Assembly (NCBI RefSeq): GCF_011316935.1
Contig: NZ_WLYS01000004.1
Location: forward strand, 248,001-312,000
Source of the DNA: Sphingobacterium chungjuense
GTDB lineage: Bacteria; Bacteroidota; Bacteroidia; Sphingobacteriales; Sphingobacteriaceae
Direction: 5' to 3'
DNA length: 64,000 bases
Shown here: positions 18,283-29,043 of the stretch, in pieces
Position numbering within the stretch: position 1 is the first letter of the stretch
How the letters are laid out: every line of letters begins with the position of its first letter
The notes under the pieces: model-generated
The model's database searches: none
What the model was told of the DNA's origin: nothing
What the model saw: only the letters and a program-made list of their open reading frames with translations
Translations under genes and position numbers: made by a program

Positions 18283-18912
18283 TTAGTCGATTAATTTACC
18301 CTTGGTACTATTTCGCACTTGCTCAAGCGTAACCCCTTCGTGCAATTCGACAATCTTAAAGCCGCCCTCGGGTATGATATCAAATACTCCTAACTCGGTC
18401 ACGATCTTCTTGACGCAACGCAAACCCGTTAGTGGCAGCGCACAAGATGGCAGTAATTTAGATTCGCCTTGTCGGTTCACGTGCTGCATGGCTACAATAA
18501 TATTTTGAGCACTGGCGACCAAATCCATGGCGCCTCCCATACCTTTCACCATCTTTCCCGGAATTTTCCAGTTCGCGATATCACCATTTTCAGATACTTC
18601 CATCGCTCCTAAAATGGTCAAGTCCACCTTTCGTGAGCGGATCATACCAAAGCTCATGGCCGAGTCAAAGAAAGCTGAGCCTGGCAACGTGGTGATGGTT
18701 TGCTTTCCTGCATTGATATAATCAGCATCCTCCTCTCCTTCCGACGGAAAAGGCCCCATACCAAGCAATCCATTTTCACTTTGTAGCACGACATGAATAT
18801 CATCTGGGATGTAATTGGCCACTAAAGTCGGTATGCCGATTCCCAAATTCACATAATAACCATCCTTTACTTCCTTCGCAATTCGTTTGGCAATTCCATA
18901 TTTATCCAGCAT
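18283..18912 (-). CDS. 3-oxoacid CoA-transferase subunit B
   Basis: A 209-residue CoA transferase beta subunit. It has the catalytic glutamate in SENGLLGMGPFP and the glycine-rich GIPTLVANYIP start. With subunit A (20109-20825) it forms the enzyme that moves CoA between an acyl-CoA such as succinyl-CoA and acetoacetate. It starts 1 nt after the thiolase stop and is the last gene of a three-gene minus-strand operon. The likely role is acetoacetate activation or ketone-body/short-chain acid use, but the exact substrates cannot be read from the sequence. Confidence 0.92.
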   Translation of the reverse strand: MLDKYGIAKRIAKEVKDGYYVNLGIGIPTLVANYIPDDIHVVLQSENGLLGMGPFPSEGEEDADYINAGKQTITTLPGSAFFDSAMSFGMIRSRKVDLTILGAMEVSENGDIANWKIPGKMVKGMGGAMDLVASAQNIIVAMQHVNRQGESKLLPSCALPLTGLRCVKKIVTELGVFDIIPEGGFKIVELHEGVTLEQVRNSTKGKLID

Positions 18913-18913
18913 A

Positions 18914-20104
18914 TCATTCGTATTTTTTGATGATCATCGCACTAGCACCGCCACCGCCATTACATATAGCGGCTAACCCGTACGTGCCACCTTCTTGCTT
19001 TAATACGCTACTTAAAGTCACGAGTATGCGTGCGCCACTACAACCGAGCGGATGGCCTAGCGCGACCGCACCACCGTACACATTGATCTTTTCTGTAGCT
19101 AATCCCAAGATTTTGGCATTGGCTAACGCCACTACGGAGAAAGCTTCATTGAACTCAAAGTAGTCGATATCATCTTTCGTCAGACCAGCTTTTTTAAGCA
19201 CCTTCTCTGTAGCAATGCTCGGCGTCGTGGTAAACCATTCTGGATCTTGCTCTGCATCAGCATAAGCAATCACCTCGGCGATGGGTTTTAACCCAAGTTC
19301 CTTTACTTTCTCTTCACTGGCCAAAACCAAAGCTGCCGCACCATCACTTAGCGTAGATGCATTGGCCGCTGTAATCGTTCCTTCTTTACTAAAAGACGGT
19401 CGTAGTTGTGGAATTTTACCGATATTGACTTGTCGGAATTCTTCATCTTCGGTAACCACCGTATCTCCTTTACGACCGGCCACCGTTACTTCGACTACCT
19501 CGGCAGCAAACTTGCCACCATCCCAAGCCTGTTTACTACGTTCGTAGGATGAAATTGCATATTCATCCTGCTGTTCTCGCGTAAATTCATATTTCGCCGC
19601 GCAGGATTCACCGCAATTTCCCATCGCTTGCTCTGAGTAGACATCCGTCAAGCCATCTTTTTGCAAGCCGTCAATCAGCTTTTGATGACCATATTTGGCG
19701 CCCCAACGTGCCGAAGCATCGTAAAACGGCACTTGACTCATGCTTTCCATTCCGCCAGCCACAACGATATCGGCATCGCCTAGCAAGATTTGCTGCACAC
19801 CAATAGATACCGCTTTCATACCGCTGGCGCACACTTTATTAATAGTCGTGGCTGGCACATTGTCTGGAAGACTTGCTTTGCGAGATGCCTGCCGCGCTGG
19901 CGCCTGACCTACATTTGCTGACAGTACATTTCCCATCAAAATCTCATCCACTTGATCTGTCGCCACACCGCTTTGCTGGAGTGCCGCATCGATCGCTTTT
20001 GCACCCAAATCGGTCGCAGCGATCGACGCTAGTTCGCCGCCGAAACCGCCAATTGGGGTACGTTTGGCGGCAACAATAAATACTTTTTTTGTTGTGTTTT
20101 GCAT
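18914..20104 (-). CDS. Acetyl-CoA C-acetyltransferase (thiolase)
   Basis: A 396-residue thiolase with the acylated nucleophile Cys92 (INKVCASGMKAV), the His of GGAVALGHPLGCSG and the second catalytic Cys in AAICNGGGGAS near the C-terminus. Length and the motif pattern match biosynthetic/degradative acetoacetyl-CoA thiolases. It splits acetoacetyl-CoA into two acetyl-CoA or runs backwards. The gene lies between the two CoA-transferase subunit genes, 4 nt after subunit A and 1 nt before subunit B, so the three are surely co-expressed and probably act in sequence on acetoacetate. Confidence 0.94.
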   Translation of the reverse strand: MQNTTKKVFIVAAKRTPIGGFGGELASIAATDLGAKAIDAALQQSGVATDQVDEILMGNVLSANVGQAPARQASRKASLPDNVPATTINKVCASGMKAVSIGVQQILLGDADIVVAGGMESMSQVPFYDASARWGAKYGHQKLIDGLQKDGLTDVYSEQAMGNCGESCAAKYEFTREQQDEYAISSYERSKQAWDGGKFAAEVVEVTVAGRKGDTVVTEDEEFRQVNIGKIPQLRPSFSKEGTITAANASTLSDGAAALVLASEEKVKELGLKPIAEVIAYADAEQDPEWFTTTPSIATEKVLKKAGLTKDDIDYFEFNEAFSVVALANAKILGLATEKINVYGGAVALGHPLGCSGARILVTLSSVLKQEGGTYGLAAICNGGGGASAMIIKKYE

Positions 20105-20108
20105 GTTG

Positions 20109-20825
20109 TTAACTTTCTTTTGTGCTGTATGTACGTTGTTCTATTCGCTTTTCGTATAGTTCTCCTTGAAAAATACGACTCACGTAAATCCCCGGCGTAT
20201 GAATATAATTAGGATCTAATTCGCCTGGCTCGACCAACTCTTCTACCTCTGCGATCGTGATCTTGCCACACATCGCCATTGCGTGATTGAAATTGTTGGC
20301 TGTACCGCGGAAAACAAGATTACCCATCCGATCTCCTCTCCACGCCTTCACCAAAGCAAAATCCGGTTCAAAGGCATGTTCCATCAAATAGTCCTTTTCC
20401 ACTCCGTGGAAGGTAAACTTGCGGACTTCTTTGCCTTCTGCCACCTCTGTTCCTACTCCTGTAGGCGTGTAAATGACCGGCATTCCGTATCCGCCTGCCA
20501 TCAGTCGCGTTGCCAGCGTACCTTGCGGGATCAATTCTACTTCCAATTCGCCACTCAACATTTGCCGTTCGAACTCCGCGTTTTCGCCTACGTACGATGC
20601 AATCATCTTTTTAATCTGCTTGCGTTGAAGCAATAAACCAAGACCAAAATCATCTACACCAGCATTATTACTAATGCAAGTCAGATCGACCACTTGGCGA
20701 TCTATCAATGCTTGAATTAAATTTTCTGGGATTCCGCAAAGACCAAAACCACCGACAGCAATTGTCATTCCTGATTGCACATCGGAGATGGCCTCAAGCG
20801 CACTTGACACCGTTTTATCTATCAT
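20109..20825 (-). CDS. 3-oxoacid CoA-transferase subunit A
   Basis: A 238-residue CoA transferase alpha subunit. It shows [13 protein letters not shown] at the N-terminus, [41 protein letters not shown], and [13 protein letters not shown], all typical of the ScoA/AtoD family. It is the first gene of the scoA-thiolase-scoB operon. The order is unusual because the two subunits of one enzyme are normally adjacent. Confidence 0.92.
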   Translation of the reverse strand: MIDKTVSSALEAISDVQSGMTIAVGGFGLCGIPENLIQALIDRQVVDLTCISNNAGVDDFGLGLLLQRKQIKKMIASYVGENAEFERQMLSGELEVELIPQGTLATRLMAGGYGMPVIYTPTGVGTEVAEGKEVRKFTFHGVEKDYLMEHAFEPDFALVKAWRGDRMGNLVFRGTANNFNHAMAMCGKITIAEVEELVEPGELDPNYIHTPGIYVSRIFQGELYEKRIEQRTYSTKES

Positions 20826-20968
20826 AAAGTTTATAATTCTGGAGTTAAAAACCTTAATAAAGGTATGAAAACAGGATCTATTTCTGAACAGAAATCTTGT
20901 TTATGTTCAATATTATGACTAAAATTGACTTTATCATACACAGAAACCTCAAAAAGTTTTATCGAATT

Positions 20969-21562
20969 ATGTTCAAAGCATTTCTAACTACAGCCCTTCT
21001 CTTTTGCATTTCCTTCTCATTTGGACAGAACAGGCCGATGCTGCCCTATGCATTGAAAGGCGCTATTGATTCCCAGTTTTACTTTATCAACACGCTATCA
21101 CGTAGTCAGGATGCCGACACGAAACTTATTCGAAAAACAAATCTGGAAATTCTTCGGAAAAATACTGCTGACACAATCAATCACTTAAGAGGTGAAATAG
21201 CAAAAATAACGGAAGCTAGCTCATCATCGATAGCGACCACACAGAGTCTGCGTGACTCGGTAAGTACCTTAGAAGGCGAGCTACGGGTAGAGCGCGATCG
21301 CACTGACAGCATCTCTTTTCTGGGCATCGATTTTCAGAAAAGCACATACCACACGATCGTTTGGGTCTTGATTTGTGTATTTGCAATCGCTTTTATTGCT
21401 AGTTTCTTCGCTTTCAAGAAATCTAAAATCGATACGGTAGAGCACCAGAAGACCGTACATGAGTTGCAGGACGAATTACAGTCTTTCAAAAAGAAATCGA
21501 TGGAGAAAGAGCAATTGCTAAAGCGGCAACTACTCGATGAACAACTGAAACGAAATTCTTAA
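20969..21562 (+). CDS. Exported, single-membrane-span coiled-coil protein of unknown function
   Basis: I start at the ATG at 20969, giving a 197-residue protein opening with a signal peptide (FKAFLTTALLFCISFSFGQ); the frame is open to 20897 but the extra 24 residues precede the signal. After about 100 residues of heptad-rich helix (LRGEIAKITEASSS ... LRDSVSTLEGELRVERDR) comes one membrane span (TIVWVLICVFAIAFIASFFAF), then a charged coiled coil ending KRNS. From memory, proteins of this layout in Bacteroidota databases are sometimes labelled tRNA (guanine-N1)-methyltransferase; nothing here supports a methyltransferase. It precedes crcB by 29 bp. Confidence 0.72.
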   Translation: MFKAFLTTALLFCISFSFGQNRPMLPYALKGAIDSQFYFINTLSRSQDADTKLIRKTNLEILRKNTADTINHLRGEIAKITEASSSSIATTQSLRDSVSTLEGELRVERDRTDSISFLGIDFQKSTYHTIVWVLICVFAIAFIASFFAFKKSKIDTVEHQKTVHELQDELQSFKKKSMEKEQLLKRQLLDEQLKRNS

Positions 21563-21591
21563 CCTGCTACCAAGCAGATCAAAACAAGATT

Positions 21592-21963
21592 ATGTGGCGT
21601 ACACTGCTACTTATCGGAATAGGCGGAGGTGCAGGGAGCGTCCTCCGCTTTCTTATTTCGCAAGGCGTCAGCCGCATTGTTACAACTCCTTTTCCTTGGG
21701 GCACCCTTACGGTCAACGTGATTGGTTCATTTTTCGCTGGGCTAATATTATCAACCTTCAATCAGCAAACAGGGCATGTACCAGAATGGCGTCTATTTTT
21801 GATGACTGGCTTTTGCGGAGGCTTTACCACTTTTTCTGCCTTTACCGCGGAAAATCTATCGTTGTTACAATCTGGCCATGTCCTCACGGCAATCACATAT
21901 ATACTCAGTAGTATCTTGGTTAGCCTTTTAGCGATATGGCTTGGTTTCATTGTCACCTCCTAG
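21592..21963 (+). CDS. crcB: Fluoride channel CrcB (Fluc)
   Basis: A 123-residue membrane protein with four hydrophobic segments, forming a dual-topology dimeric channel that lets fluoride out of the cell. Diagnostic stretches are GGGAGSVLRF, TLTVNVIGSFFAGL (pore Asn) and GFCGGFTTFSAFTAE (the Phe-box and TTFS track). No fluoride riboswitch could be recognised upstream, where the preceding gene ends 29 bp away. Confidence 0.95.
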   Translation: MWRTLLLIGIGGGAGSVLRFLISQGVSRIVTTPFPWGTLTVNVIGSFFAGLILSTFNQQTGHVPEWRLFLMTGFCGGFTTFSAFTAENLSLLQSGHVLTAITYILSSILVSLLAIWLGFIVTS

Positions 21964-22030
21964 CCTAACAGCCACTGTAGTAGTCGTTTTTCGTCTACTA
22001 GACTATATGCGCTAATTTCTTTTTTTATGT

Positions 22031-22061
22031 TTTGGTTTTCAATGGATAAAAGCTATTTTTG
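22031..22061 (+). promoter_or_regulatory. Bacteroidota-type promoter of atpD
   Basis: TTTG (22031-22034), then exactly 19 nt, then TATTTTTG (22054-22061), a full match to TTTG-N19-TAnnTTTG. It is the best promoter match in the window. It lies 67 nt before the atpD start codon. Confidence 0.75.
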
Positions 22062-22104
22062 CAAACCAAAATACACCACGACAGAAGTGGCTGTATATGA
22101 ATGA

Positions 22105-23631
<1,527 letters not shown>

Positions 23632-23632
23632 T

Positions 23633-23875
23633 ATGAAATTAACAATCATAACTCCCGATAAGTTAGCATACGAAGGCGATGTAACAGCCGTTACCGTACC
23701 TGGTAGTGCTGGTTCTTTTCAAATTTTGAAAGATCACGCTGCTATCGTATCTACATTGGAAGATGGTAAAGTAATCATTAATACGGGTACATCGGAAGAA
23801 GTATTCCAAATCAAAGGTGGCGTTGTAGAAGCCAAAGACAATATTATTACCGTCTTGGCCGAAGGAATACGCTAG
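23633..23875 (+). CDS. atpC: F0F1 ATP synthase subunit epsilon (short form)
   Basis: An 80-residue protein matching only the N-terminal beta-sandwich of epsilon (KLTIITPDKLAYEGDVTAVTVPG, GSFQILKDHAAIV, GGVVEAKDNIITVLAE). The C-terminal helical hairpin of about 50 residues that inhibits ATP hydrolysis in E. coli is absent. Short epsilon subunits are common in Bacteroidota, so this looks normal rather than truncated. It follows atpD by 1 nt and ends in a strong terminator. Confidence 0.95.
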   Translation: MKLTIITPDKLAYEGDVTAVTVPGSAGSFQILKDHAAIVSTLEDGKVIINTGTSEEVFQIKGGVVEAKDNIITVLAEGIR

Positions 23876-23904
23876 GTAGACTTTTACAATCACCTTAGAA
23901 ATAG

Positions 23905-23941
23905 GCCTCTTAAAACAATATGTTTTAAGAGGCTTTTTTTA
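23905..23941 (+). terminator. Intrinsic terminator after atpC
   Basis: A perfect 13-bp stem (23905-23917 with 23921-23933), 3-nt loop, followed by a run of seven T residues. Confidence 0.95.
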
Positions 23942-24249
23942 TAACCTAGATCGGCAAATCACTCATTTTAGGCAGAAAATTGGTAGCCTAGCAAAATATT
24001 TGATTTCCGCAAGGGTAGACTAATTTTAATATTAGTCTACCTTAATCCAAATTATAATTTAAAAAAATAGCTATATTACAGAATAAAAAAACTTTAAATC
24101 TTAAAATTCAGAATAAAAAACTTTTTTAAAATTTGAATACACGCTATTGCTTTAAAAATGGATTCGCTTTATCTTACAGAAACAAAAAGAGAAGACCTGT
24201 CTCTCTGTTGTGATGATACCAGACAGAGGAAAACAAAATCGGGAAAGCT
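23942..24249 (+). promoter_or_regulatory. Upstream region of the ilv-leu cluster: palindrome, direct repeats, candidate promoter
   Basis: This 308-bp AT-rich stretch has no gene. It holds an 11-bp perfect palindrome (24014-24024 with 24031-24041, half-site GGTAGACTAAT) extended by two further pairs; two near-identical copies of CAGAATAAAAAACTTT (24079-24095 and 24109-24124) whose starts are 30 bp apart, about three helix turns; and a promoter-like pair TTG (24147-24149) and TATCTTAC (24170-24177) about 70 nt before ilvE. A short CTGTCT/AGACAG stem (24197-24202 with 24221-24226) lies in the leader. No leader peptide rich in Leu/Ile/Val and no T-box was seen. Placement suggests regulation of the amino acid cluster; the regulator is unknown. 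Confidence 0.5.
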
Positions 24250-25140
24250 ATGCAGTATTATAATCAAGACACGTACATTTTTCTAGATGGCGAATTTGTA
24301 AAGGCCAACGAAGCAGGCACGGACTTCTTCGGGCAAGCCTTGCACTATGGTTATGGTGCTTTCGAAGGACTACGAGCATACAGTACACACAATGGTGTTC
24401 GTATGTTTAAGGCGGATGCTCACTTTGATCGACTACGCACTTCTTGCGAAGCGATTAATTTGCCTTTTCCTTGGTCTACACGCGAACTGATTGAGCAGAC
24501 CTACGAGTTGCTGGCAAAAAACAATATGCGTGCTGCATACATTCGTCCCTTAGTATTTTCGGGGTCAAACATGCACCTGACATCTGCGGCCAACTCCAGT
24601 ATTGTTATTGCCGCTTGGGAATGGGGTCCATTCTTAGGTCAGAATTTGCTCAAAGTTTGTCTTTCCGATATTCGTAGACCACATCCAAAATCTTTCCAGA
24701 TCGATGCCAAGATTTCGGGTCAGTACATCAATGCGATTCGTGCTACGAGTGATGCCATTCGTAAAGGCTTTGACGAAGCGCTAATGCTAGATCAAGATGG
24801 TTTTGTGGCACAAGCATCCAGCGAAAACCTATTTATAGAGAAAGATTACAAATTATATACCCCGCCGATGGCAAACGTATTTCCGGGAATAACGCGCCAA
24901 ACGGTGATGGATATCTGCAAAGGTCTAAACTTTGAGGTAATCGAAAAACGACTGACTGTCGAGGATGTCTATAGTGCGGATAGCGCCTTCTTATGTGGCA
25001 CCGCAGCAGGTATTATTGGGATTAAACAAATTGACGAAACGACCTATCCGGAAGATTGGGAACACACGATAGGTTCATCCATACAACGTACGTACAAAAA
25101 ATTAGTATTAGAGCAAGAGAATTATGAAGTCATCATCTGA
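24250..25140 (+). CDS. ilvE: Branched-chain amino acid aminotransferase
   Basis: A 296-residue class IV PLP-dependent aminotransferase that carries out the last step of isoleucine, valine and leucine synthesis (and the first of their breakdown). The Schiff-base lysine is Lys154 in [10 protein letters not shown]. Other family blocks: [13 protein letters not shown] near the N-terminus, ASSENLF, and [11 protein letters not shown]. It is the first gene of the long plus-strand cluster. Its last 17 nt overlap the start of ilvD, so the two are translationally coupled. Upstream lie a palindrome, direct repeats and a weak promoter match. Confidence 0.96.
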   Translation: MQYYNQDTYIFLDGEFVKANEAGTDFFGQALHYGYGAFEGLRAYSTHNGVRMFKADAHFDRLRTSCEAINLPFPWSTRELIEQTYELLAKNNMRAAYIRPLVFSGSNMHLTSAANSSIVIAAWEWGPFLGQNLLKVCLSDIRRPHPKSFQIDAKISGQYINAIRATSDAIRKGFDEALMLDQDGFVAQASSENLFIEKDYKLYTPPMANVFPGITRQTVMDICKGLNFEVIEKRLTVEDVYSADSAFLCGTAAGIIGIKQIDETTYPEDWEHTIGSSIQRTYKKLVLEQENYEVII

Positions 25141-26824
25141 CAACGAAAACACGTTAAACAGATATAGCCGCATCTTTACACAAGACGCCACACAACCAGC
25201 CGCTAAAGCGATGCTTTACGGGATTGGATTGACCGATCAGGACATGGCGAAGGCACAAGTCGGTATTGCTAGCATGGGATATGATGGCAACACCTGTAAC
25301 ATGCACTTGAACGACCTCGCAAAAGAGGTTAAGAAAGGCGTTTGGTCCGAAGATTTAGTAGGATTGATATTCAATACCATCGGGGTTAGTGATGGTATGA
25401 GCAATGGAACAGATGGCATGCGCTACTCTTTAGTGAGCCGCGATGTCATCGCAGACAGTATTGAAACCATTTGTGGTGGTCAATATTATGATGGCGTGAT
25501 CGCGATCCCCGGTTGTGATAAAAATATGCCCGGCGCGATCATGGCGATGGCAAGATTGGATCGTCCTTCTTTGATGGTGTATGGTGGTACGATTGCTCCT
25601 GGCCATTATAAAGGCGAGGAACTGAATATCGTATCCGCATTTGAAGCCTTAGGTCAGAAAATCTGTGGCAACATTTCGGACGAAGATTACGAAGGTGTGA
25701 TCAAACACACCTGTCCAGGCGCTGGCGCTTGTGGCGGTATGTACACGGCAAACACCATGGCTTCTGCTATTGAAGCTTTGGGAATGAGTCTTCCGTACTC
25801 TGCTTCCAATCCTGCAGTGAGTGAGGAGAAAAAACAAGAATGTCTGGAAGCTGGAAAATACATTCGTATTCTATTGGAAAAAGACATTAAGCCTTCCGAT
25901 ATCATGACGCGCAAAGCGTTTGAAAATGCCATACGTAGCATCGTCATATTGGGTGGTAGTACCAATGCGGTATTGCACTTCATTGCGATCGGTAAAGCGA
26001 TCGGTGTCGATATTACGCAAGATGACTTTCAGCGCATGAGCAATGAAACGCCTGTGTTAGCCGATTTCAAGCCTAGTGGAAAATATTTGATGCAAGATTT
26101 GCATCAATATGGCGGTACGCCAGCCGTGATGCGTTACTTATTGGACGAAGGATTGATCCATGGTGATTGCCTCACCGTAACCGGAAAAACGGTAGCGGAA
26201 AACTTAGCGGACGTAAAATCGATCATCGATTACAATCAACCGATTATCCGCCCATTATCTGATCCAATCAAAGCGACGGGTCACTTACAAATCTTGTACG
26301 GAAATATTGCCGAAAAAGGTTCTGTAGCCAAAATATCGGGTAAAGAAGGCGAACGCTTCGAAGGACCAGCACGCGTTTTCGATGGCGAGCAAAACCTGAT
26401 TCAGGGTATCTCTTCTGGTCGCGTGAAACAAGGCGACGTAGTCGTGATTACCAATGCAGGACCAAAAGGAGCGCCAGGTATGCCCGAAATGTTGAAGCCT
26501 ACTTCTGCTATTATTGGTGCAGGCTTGGGTAAATCGGTCGCATTGATCACCGATGGTCGTTTCTCTGGTGGTACGCATGGTTTTGTGGTGGGTCATATTA
26601 CACCAGAATCCTATGCCGGTGGATTGATCGGTTTGATCGAAGATAATGACCACATCGTAATTGATGCTGTCAATAACACCATCAATGTATCATTATCTGA
26701 CGAGGAAATAGCTGCTCGTCGTGCCAGATGGCAACAACCAGCATTAAAAGTATCCAAAGGAGTATTATATAAATATGCAAAAACGGTGGCTGACGCTTCC
26801 GAAGGCTGTGTAACAGATCTTTAA
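25124..26824 (+). CDS. ilvD: Dihydroxy-acid dehydratase
   Basis: A 566-residue iron-sulfur enzyme that removes water from dihydroxyisovalerate and dihydroxymethylvalerate to give the 2-keto acids for valine and isoleucine. Cys58 (GNTCNMH), Cys131 (PGCDKNMPG) and Cys203 ([14 protein letters not shown]) are spaced as the ligands of a [2Fe-2S] cluster. The C-terminal block [18 protein letters not shown] is diagnostic. It overlaps ilvE by 17 nt and is followed by ilvB after 33 nt. Confidence 0.97.
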   Translation: MKSSSDNENTLNRYSRIFTQDATQPAAKAMLYGIGLTDQDMAKAQVGIASMGYDGNTCNMHLNDLAKEVKKGVWSEDLVGLIFNTIGVSDGMSNGTDGMRYSLVSRDVIADSIETICGGQYYDGVIAIPGCDKNMPGAIMAMARLDRPSLMVYGGTIAPGHYKGEELNIVSAFEALGQKICGNISDEDYEGVIKHTCPGAGACGGMYTANTMASAIEALGMSLPYSASNPAVSEEKKQECLEAGKYIRILLEKDIKPSDIMTRKAFENAIRSIVILGGSTNAVLHFIAIGKAIGVDITQDDFQRMSNETPVLADFKPSGKYLMQDLHQYGGTPAVMRYLLDEGLIHGDCLTVTGKTVAENLADVKSIIDYNQPIIRPLSDPIKATGHLQILYGNIAEKGSVAKISGKEGERFEGPARVFDGEQNLIQGISSGRVKQGDVVVITNAGPKGAPGMPEMLKPTSAIIGAGLGKSVALITDGRFSGGTHGFVVGHITPESYAGGLIGLIEDNDHIVIDAVNNTINVSLSDEEIAARRARWQQPALKVSKGVLYKYAKTVADASEGCVTDL

Positions 26825-26857
26825 GCACGTCGAATCACCCTTTACGCGGAATATATC

Positions 26858-28594
26858 ATGAGCACATTAGAAAAAACGCAGTTAGAAAAAGAAACGGTAA
26901 CGGCGACCCAATTGAGTGGTTCGCAAGCTGTCTTAGAAGCTTTGCTTCAAGAAGGCGTAGATACCATTTTCGGTTATCCGGGTGGCGCAATTATGCCGAT
27001 CTACGATGCCTTGTATGATTATAGCGAGAAATTGAAACATATTCTCGTCCGTCATGAGCAAGGTGGCATTCATGCCGCACAAGGTTATGCACGCACTTCA
27101 GGAAAAGTGGGTGTGGCATTCGCGACCAGTGGTCCTGGCGCTACTAATCTTGTAACAGGACTGGCAGATGCCATGATTGACAGTAATCCGATTGTCTGTG
27201 TGACTGGACAAGTATTTGCGGCCTTGTTAGGTACCGACGCTTTTCAAGAAACGGACGTGATCAACATCACGACACCAGTGACTAAGTGGAATTACCAAGT
27301 AACCGATGCAACTGAGATTCCGGAAGTAATGGCGAAAGCATTTTATATTGCCAGAACAGGCCGTCCGGGCCCAGTCTTGGTGGATATCACCAAGAATGCG
27401 CAACTCCAGTTGTTTGACTTCTTGGGCTATACTAAATGTAACCATATTCGCAGCTATCGGCCAAAACCAGTAGTTCGTAATGAATACATCACACAAGCTG
27501 CCGAGGTCATTAACCAAGCGAAAAAACCATTTGTGCTTTTCGGACAAGGGGTGATATTAGGCGAAGCCGAAGCTGAGTTCAAAGCATTCATTGAAAAAGG
27601 AGGTTTCCCAGCTGCTTGGACTGTGATGGGATTAAGCGCATTGGAGACAGAACATCCTCTTAATGTGGGCATGTTGGGTATGCATGGTAATTATGCGCCC
27701 AACGTCATGACGAACGAATGCGATGTGTTGATTGCAATTGGTATGCGTTTCGATGACCGCGTAACAGGTAGATTAGACAAATACGCGAAGCAAGCGAAGA
27801 TCGTACACTTGGACATCGACCCCGCCGAGATAGATAAAAACGTCAAGACAGCGGTACCCGTTTGGGGAGATTGTAAAGAAACGCTGCCTGCCCTTACTGC
27901 GCTGCTGCAACAAAATGATCATAGCGCTTGGGTAGCCCAATTCCGCGAACTGGAAAAGGAAGAAATCAAGGAAGTGATCCAAGATGAACTGAACCCAACG
28001 ACAGACATCATGACGATGGGCGAAGTGCTTAAAACCTTAAATGAACTGACCAACGGCGATGCGATTATCGTAACCGATGTAGGCCAGCATCAAATGGTGA
28101 CTTGCCGTTATGCTAAATTTAACTCGAGCAGATCTAATGTCACTTCGGGTGGTTTAGGAACGATGGGATTTGGTTTGCCAGCTGCTATTGGCGCTTGGTA
28201 TGGTGCACCGCATCGCGATGTGGTCGCTATTATCGGCGATGGCGGTATCCAAATGACGATTCAGGAACTAGGCACCATTATGCAATTCGGCGCAAAAGTG
28301 AAGATCTTGATCTTGAACAATGAGTTTCTGGGTATGGTGCGCCAATGGCAACAGCTCTTCCATCAGAAACGCTACTCGTTTGTAGACATTACCAGTCCAG
28401 ATTTCGTCGCAGTAGCCAAAGGATACTACATTGACGGCAACAAGATTTCAGAACGTAAAGATCTTAAAACGGCGCTGAAAACGATGTTGGATCATGATGG
28501 TGCTTACTTACTAGAAGTCATGGTGGGCAAGGAAAACAATGTTTTCCCTATGGTCGCTCAGGGCACATCAGTTTCAGAAATACGGTTGAAGTAA
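26858..28594 (+). CDS. ilvB: Acetolactate synthase, large (catalytic) subunit
   Basis: A 578-residue thiamine diphosphate enzyme that condenses pyruvate with pyruvate or 2-ketobutyrate, the first shared step of valine/leucine and isoleucine synthesis. The activating glutamate is Glu67 in RHEQGG; GYPGGAIMPIYDAL precedes it, and the thiamine diphosphate/Mg block begins GDGGIQMTIQELGT and continues to the NNEFLGMVRQWQ segment typical of AHAS. Its regulatory subunit ilvN is normally adjacent, but here lies 529 bp away, with a repeat-framed insertion between them. Confidence 0.97.
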   Translation: MSTLEKTQLEKETVTATQLSGSQAVLEALLQEGVDTIFGYPGGAIMPIYDALYDYSEKLKHILVRHEQGGIHAAQGYARTSGKVGVAFATSGPGATNLVTGLADAMIDSNPIVCVTGQVFAALLGTDAFQETDVINITTPVTKWNYQVTDATEIPEVMAKAFYIARTGRPGPVLVDITKNAQLQLFDFLGYTKCNHIRSYRPKPVVRNEYITQAAEVINQAKKPFVLFGQGVILGEAEAEFKAFIEKGGFPAAWTVMGLSALETEHPLNVGMLGMHGNYAPNVMTNECDVLIAIGMRFDDRVTGRLDKYAKQAKIVHLDIDPAEIDKNVKTAVPVWGDCKETLPALTALLQQNDHSAWVAQFRELEKEEIKEVIQDELNPTTDIMTMGEVLKTLNELTNGDAIIVTDVGQHQMVTCRYAKFNSSRSNVTSGGLGTMGFGLPAAIGAWYGAPHRDVVAIIGDGGIQMTIQELGTIMQFGAKVKILILNNEFLGMVRQWQQLFHQKRYSFVDITSPDFVAVAKGYYIDGNKISERKDLKTALKTMLDHDGAYLLEVMVGKENNVFPMVAQGTSVSEIRLK

Positions 28595-28595
28595 A

Positions 28596-28672
28596 AGAAG
28601 TTAGAAGTAGGAAGTAGGAAGTTAGAAGTAGGAAGTTAGAAGTAGGAAATTAGAAGTAGGAAGTTAGAAGTG
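28596..28672 (+). repeat. Eleven tandem heptamers (left end of the ilvB-ilvN insertion)
   Basis: Starting 1 nt after the ilvB stop codon there are 11 uninterrupted 7-bp units, 77 bp in all, consensus RGAAGTW: AGAAGTT, AGAAGTA, GGAAGTA, GGAAGTT, AGAAGTA, GGAAGTT, AGAAGTA, GGAAATT, AGAAGTA, GGAAGTT, AGAAGTG. The last unit carries the GTG start codon of the four-helix-bundle gene. The unit is too short and unspaced to be a CRISPR array. Confidence 0.95.
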
Positions 28673-29043
28673 GATAACGAAAGGAAGATATATGACATTA
28701 AAGAACGGACTTTTGAATTTTCCAAAAGTGTGGTTTTGTTTGTCAAGAACTTCAAATTTGACCTTATCTATCACTCCCTATTCGATCAATTGATAAGAAG
28801 TGCTACATCTGTTGGTGCGAGTATAACAGAAGGCAAAGCAGGCTCTTCGAAAAACGACTTTCTAAAGTTCCACATCTAAAGTCAGCCAACGAGACAGAAT
28901 ATTGGTTAAAACTTATTAAGGAAACATTAGTACTAGAGGAACAATCAGAAGATATAAACTCCTTACTGAAAGAAACGGATGAGCTTATAAGAATATTAGT
29001 AGCAATAATAGTAAGGACTAAGAAATTAGAAGTTAAAAGTTAG
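28670..29043 (+). pseudogene. Four-helix-bundle (S23/IVS-type) protein gene, frameshifted
   Basis: From a GTG at 28670 the frame reads 69 codons (DNERKIYDIKERTFEFSK ... FDQLIRSATSVGASITEGKAGSSKNDFLKF) and stops at 28877-28879. The family continues in the -1 frame from 28879 (KSANETEYWLKLIKETL ... LLKETDELIRILV) to a stop at 29041-29043. Joined, the product would be about 124 residues, the usual size of four-helix-bundle proteins of the 23S rRNA intervening-sequence type, relatives of the Avd subunit of diversity-generating retroelements. The last codons run into the right-hand heptamers. No slippery heptanucleotide is seen at the break, so a damaged gene or a sequence error is more likely than programmed frameshifting. 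Function of the family outside retroelements is unknown. Confidence 0.85.

Noticed and set aside
23942..24249. Leader peptide attenuator or T-box for the ilv cluster
   Set aside because: No short frame rich in Leu, Ile or Val and no T-box-like conserved sequence was found.
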